From Oscillospiraceae bacterium (GTDB taxonomy: Bacteria > Bacillota > Clostridia > Oscillospirales > Oscillospiraceae), in assembly GCA_017482385.1 (NCBI GenBank), contig JAFUNI010000016.1, forward strand, positions 62,001-126,000: DNA of 64,000 bases, given 5' to 3'. The notes beneath the pieces are model-generated. The model searched no databases, had not been told where the DNA came from, and was given only the letters and a program-made list of their open reading frames with translations. Made by a program: the position numbers and the translations under genes. Positions 61,118-64,000 of the stretch are shown in pieces (the stretch's first letter is position 1; each line of letters begins with the position of its first letter).

Positions 61118-62108
61118 AATCGCGCAAATCGGTTTGAATCAGAATAGCCACGCAACGCAAATATTTAAGAGCCTCGCCAAACAAAATGATGTATTTGAAG
61201 TGGTGGGTTATGTTTTACCCGAAAACGAGAGGATTCGTCTAAAGCATAAATTAGGTGTGGTCGACGGGTTTCGGGAGCTTACTCTGGATGAAGTGTTAAA
61301 TGATCCGGAAATCGAAGCAGTTGCCATAGAAACGGATGAAGTTTATCTGACGAAATACGCGTTGATGTGTGCCAAAGCAGGAAAGCATATTCATATGGAA
61401 AAGCCGGGCGGCATAAACCTTGCGGATTTTGAGAAGCTTGTCGGCATTATGAAGGAAACCGGCAAGGTTTTTCACACGGGATATATGTACAGATATAATC
61501 CCTATGTAAGCGAGCTGATCGAGCAGGTAAAAAACGGCGAACTCGGCGAGATTATAAGTGTGGAAGCGCAGATGAACTGCACGCTTTCAAAAGAAACCAG
61601 AATGTGGCTTTCTTGCTTGCCTGATGGAATGATGTTTTATCTTGGTTGCCATTTGGTGGATCTGGTCTTACAAATAAAAGGCCAGCCACAAAAAATAATA
61701 CCCTATAATAAATCCTCGGGTGTAGACGGCGTTACGGCAAAAGATTTTGGCATGGCGATTTTTGAGTATGACAACGGTGTTTCATTTGTGAAAACCACAG
61801 CGGTTGAATTGGGGGGCTTTGAGCGGCGTCAGCTTGTGGTCAACGGAACAAAAGCAACCGTTGAGCTGAATCCGCTTGAGTGGTATTTACCCAATTCAAA
61901 CGATTTGCAAACCCATAGAATGAAGCGCAGTTCAGCCAATTGGCACCAAAAAACCGAAAAAGATATTTCAGCGCCTTGCGACAGATATGATACGATGATG
62001 AAATCCTTTGCCCAATACGTAAGGGGTGAAAAGCAAAATCCCTATACCCTTGATTATGAATTGGAACTTTATAAAACAATATTAAAAGCTTGTGGGGAAA
62101 TCGTATGA
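61104..62108 (+). CDS. Gfo/Idh/MocA family oxidoreductase
   Basis: The 334-residue protein has the family signatures: KIAQIGLNQ at the N-terminus, EKPGG (residues 94-98) and the catalytic-region HTGYMYRYNP, GCHLVDLV. It oxidises or reduces a sugar-like hydroxyl with NAD(P). It overlaps the MDR gene, so both are translated together. The pair with an amidohydrolase suggests stepwise breakdown of an amide-linked sugar or cyclitol. Confidence 0.87.
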   Translation: MKKVKIAQIGLNQNSHATQIFKSLAKQNDVFEVVGYVLPENERIRLKHKLGVVDGFRELTLDEVLNDPEIEAVAIETDEVYLTKYALMCAKAGKHIHMEKPGGINLADFEKLVGIMKETGKVFHTGYMYRYNPYVSELIEQVKNGELGEIISVEAQMNCTLSKETRMWLSCLPDGMMFYLGCHLVDLVLQIKGQPQKIIPYNKSSGVDGVTAKDFGMAIFEYDNGVSFVKTTAVELGGFERRQLVVNGTKATVELNPLEWYLPNSNDLQTHRMKRSSANWHQKTEKDISAPCDRYDTMMKSFAQYVRGEKQNPYTLDYELELYKTILKACGEIV

Positions 62109-62153
62109 AAGCAATACTTTCAATGAGGATTGGACTAAAAAACAGCAAGCATC

Positions 62154-62915
62154 TTATATTCTGAATATTCTGTTTTCGTTTGCATATTGGGTTGGGGTTG
62201 TACCTGTGCGCTGCTTGAATGCCCTACAAAAATGGTAAACGCTTGCAAAACCGCATGCTTCCGCAATGGCAGAAACGGTAAACGGCGTGTCACAAAGCAT
62301 CTGTTTTGCTTTGCGAATTCGGATGTCCAATACATATTGCTTGGGTGTAATGTTATAGTGAACTGAAAACAATTTTCTCAAATACACTTCGCTGATGCCC
62401 AGCTGTCTTGCAAGACAGGTGTTTGAAAGTTCGGGGCTTTGTATATTTTCGACTATATACTGAGTAACAGGATCAAGAGGATTTTGTTTTTGTGAATTGG
62501 CAGAAGATACTTTATCAAGTAATTCATAAAAAGTCCGGTATATTTTAAGGTTGTTTGCATTCTGTAAAAACAAATCCTTAAGGCTTTCAAAAATTTTTAT
62601 ACAAGCTTGCGGGTTTTCTAATGGCAGAACTACAATTTCGCTACAATTCAAATTTTCGCAACCAAAATTTACAACCGGAAAAATTCCCTCTTTGTCGCCG
62701 TATAGAGAGTACGTACCACCTTGCGGCAACAAAACGGCGTTGGTCTGATTGGATACGTATCTCTTTTCGTTCATTGTATAGGTGATCTGACCGCTTGCGC
62801 AGAGGGATAAACCATAGCAGGAACGATCCTTCATTTGGAATTTTCTTCCCTTTTCCGAATGGACAACGATTGGCGTTTCTATAGAAGTTATAATGATATT
62901 ATCTAAAATGCTCAT
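62154..62915 (-). CDS. AraC family transcriptional regulator
   Basis: I place the start at 62915 (MSILDN), with GGGTGAT upstream; the frame extends to 62933. The 253-residue protein has a cupin-like N-terminus and a C-terminal AraC domain (NTCLARQLGISEVYLRKLFSVH; CGFASVYHFCRAFKQRTGTTPTQY). It is divergent from the SDR gene at 63064, and a perfect inverted repeat lies between them. AT-rich codon use continues here. Confidence 0.87.
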   Translation of the reverse strand: MSILDNIIITSIETPIVVHSEKGRKFQMKDRSCYGLSLCASGQITYTMNEKRYVSNQTNAVLLPQGGTYSLYGDKEGIFPVVNFGCENLNCSEIVVLPLENPQACIKIFESLKDLFLQNANNLKIYRTFYELLDKVSSANSQKQNPLDPVTQYIVENIQSPELSNTCLARQLGISEVYLRKLFSVHYNITPKQYVLDIRIRKAKQMLCDTPFTVSAIAEACGFASVYHFCRAFKQRTGTTPTQYANENRIFRI

Positions 62916-62954
62916 TTTTATCACCCAGGCCATTATATCAAATTCGGTAAAAAA

Positions 62955-62974
62955 TTCAATGGATATTCATTGAA
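62955..62974. promoter_or_regulatory. Inverted repeat between the AraC and SDR genes
   Basis: TTCAATG (62955-62961) and CATTGAA (62968-62974) are perfect 7-bp arms around a 6-bp spacer. Confidence 0.5.
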
Positions 62975-63011
62975 GAATATCAAAAATGTTAAATTCATAT
63001 CAGTTTTTCTA

Positions 63012-63040
63012 TTGCTTGGGGCGTGACCTGTTCTTATAAT
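63012..63040 (+). promoter_or_regulatory. Promoter of the SDR gene
   Basis: TTGCTT (63012-63017), 17 bases, TATAAT (63035-63040). Confidence 0.75.
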
Positions 63041-63063
63041 ATAGAAAAAAGGAGGATAGAATT

Positions 63064-63828
63064 ATGGATTTTACAGGTAAAGTGGCAGTTTCTACAGGTG
63101 CAGCCTCGGGCATGGGACTGCTTTTTGCACAGAACTTTGCGGCTCTGGGCGGAAATGTGGTTCTGTGTGATGTGAATGAACGGGCACTAATCGAAAAAGT
63201 GAACGAAATCAACTCACGCCACAAGGGCAGAGCAATTGGAATTATCTGTGACGTTCGGGACTATGCTCAGGTCTGCAACGCCAGGGATCAAGCGATTGCG
63301 GAGTTTGGAAGTATTGATGTTATGGCAAACTTTGCCGGCGGTACTGCTGTTCGCATGCAAAAAGTAGACCGAGAAAAACATCCCGAGTTTCCAGATGTGC
63401 CGATTGCGGTTTATGATTGGGGTATCGATGTGAACTTAAAAGGCCCGTTCTATTTTGCCCACGCCGTTTTGAAGCAGATGCGGGAACAAAAAAGCGGACT
63501 GATTATTAACATCGGCTCAATAACAGGTCAGGAAGGCGATGGCTATGGAATGGATTATCCCACATCAAAAGCCGGTCTTATGTTTGGCCTTACAAAATCT
63601 ATCGCCCAGTACGGTTCTAAATATGGTATCCGGTGCGTTTGCGTATCACCGGGGCCCGTTCTTACCCGCGCGAATATGGCCAATATGAAAACCCTTTTGG
63701 GCCGGGCTGCCGAACCGCAAGAAATTATAGATCTGTGTCTGTTCCTGGCCTCCGAAAAAGGACAATTCATAAACGGCGAAAACATTATGATCGACGGCGG
63801 TAGAAATGCTATGGGACGGTGGCGTTGA
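63064..63828 (+). CDS. Short-chain dehydrogenase/reductase (SDR)
   Basis: The 254-residue protein has STGAASGMG for cofactor binding and the catalytic YPTSK, with a Ser in the INIGSIT strand. PGPVLTRANM and the C-terminal MIDGG are classical SDR features. AAAGGAGG precedes the start. It overlaps the next gene by one base (TGATG), and the two begin a new operon with a shikimate/quinate-type lyase-like gene. Substrate unknown. Confidence 0.9.
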   Translation: MDFTGKVAVSTGAASGMGLLFAQNFAALGGNVVLCDVNERALIEKVNEINSRHKGRAIGIICDVRDYAQVCNARDQAIAEFGSIDVMANFAGGTAVRMQKVDREKHPEFPDVPIAVYDWGIDVNLKGPFYFAHAVLKQMREQKSGLIINIGSITGQEGDGYGMDYPTSKAGLMFGLTKSIAQYGSKYGIRCVCVSPGPVLTRANMANMKTLLGRAAEPQEIIDLCLFLASEKGQFINGENIMIDGGRNAMGRWR

Positions 63829-64000
63829 TGAAAAAGAGCTTTTTGAATCAAAGCAAACCAATGCTTACTGTAATGCTGCAATGCGAAACACCTGAGGTAG
63901 CTATCGGCAGAATAAGAAATGCGAACTGCCTTGGTGCAGATGCTTACGGATTGCAGGTGGAAACCCTCAAGCCTGAATACCAAAACCCGGCTACATATAA
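63828..64000 (+). CDS. Type I 3-dehydroquinase-like protein, N-terminal part (3' end outside window)
   Basis: Only the first 57 codons are visible. They read MKKSFLNQSKPMLTVMLQ, then IGRIRNANCLGADAYGLQ and VETLKPEYQ. This strand-helix-strand start, with GADAYGLQ and the E-x-L-K turn, looks like the first barrel strands of type I 3-dehydroquinate dehydratase (AroD) relatives. Those catalyse a Schiff-base dehydration in shikimate or quinate metabolism. The start overlaps the SDR stop. The catalytic Lys is beyond the window, so the call is tentative. Confidence 0.55.
   Translation, partial: MKKSFLNQSKPMLTVMLQCETPEVAIGRIRNANCLGADAYGLQVETLKPEYQNPATY

Overview
The window looks like chromosome from an anaerobic gut-type Firmicute of class Clostridia, probably an Oscillospiraceae/Ruminococcaceae relative. 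This is inferred from strong AAGGAGG-type ribosome binding sites, sigma-A promoters, several TTG/GTG starts, Clostridia-type protein families (fused NadD-YqeK, GdpP-L9-DnaB, TilS-Hpt-FtsH, RNase J, DUF6472) and the absence of respiratory genes. I saw no rRNA, tRNA, CRISPR array, IS element or phage module.

Layout. 1-3.8 kb: end of a nadD-yqeK fusion, rsfS, leuS, then rpsU. 3.8-14.3 kb: short units for metal transport (ZIP), a DUF554 membrane protein, an alpha/beta hydrolase, a clan-A glycosidase, a two-part ThrE-type exporter, a PocR/AraC regulator, a Crp/Fnr regulator divergent from a zinc-ribbon/ferredoxin/SDR operon, an uncharacterised protein with a PLMP-like N-terminus, and a nitroreductase. 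14.3-19.2 kb: mgtE behind a long structured leader, then an FecBCD-type ABC importer ending in an FmdE-family gene. 19.2-27.3 kb: a Dus enzyme, a sugar transporter/dehydrogenase pair with a divergent AraC regulator, a secreted M14 carboxypeptidase divergent from a LysR regulator, and RNase J. 27.6-42.5 kb: a lipoprotein built from an internal duplication, the housekeeping runs gdpP-rplI-dnaB-tilS-hpt-ftsH and xre-MTHFS-DUF1643-DUF6472-lipoprotein, and small membrane-protein units.

42.5-52.6 kb is the most coherent accessory block: lipoate-protein ligase plus a GH3 enzyme, divergent from a DeoR regulator, followed by a 2-oxoacid dehydrogenase operon (triple-lipoyl E2, E3, fused alpha-beta E1, MBL-fold hydrolase). 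TGTTATAA/TTATAACA elements occur at both the deoR and the E2 promoters, so the ligase, regulator and complex may form one regulon. 52.6-57.6 kb encodes a mannoside route: AraC regulator, beta-mannosidase, D-lyxose/mannose-type isomerase and PfkB fructokinase, which together would convert mannosides to fructose 6-phosphate. 57.7-64 kb starts with a decayed AraC gene end and continues into a visibly AT-richer block: AraC, M20 amidohydrolase, zinc-type dehydrogenase, Gfo/Idh oxidoreductase, AraC, then an SDR and the start of a type I dehydroquinase-like gene. It looks like an acquired catabolic island.

Strongest candidates for something undescribed: the mgtE leader (leader peptide, three-way-junction terminator and a hairpin on the start site), the TGTTATAA regulon with its unusual fused E1, the FmdE-linked importer with its structured leader, and the PLMP-like protein with a duplicated start region.
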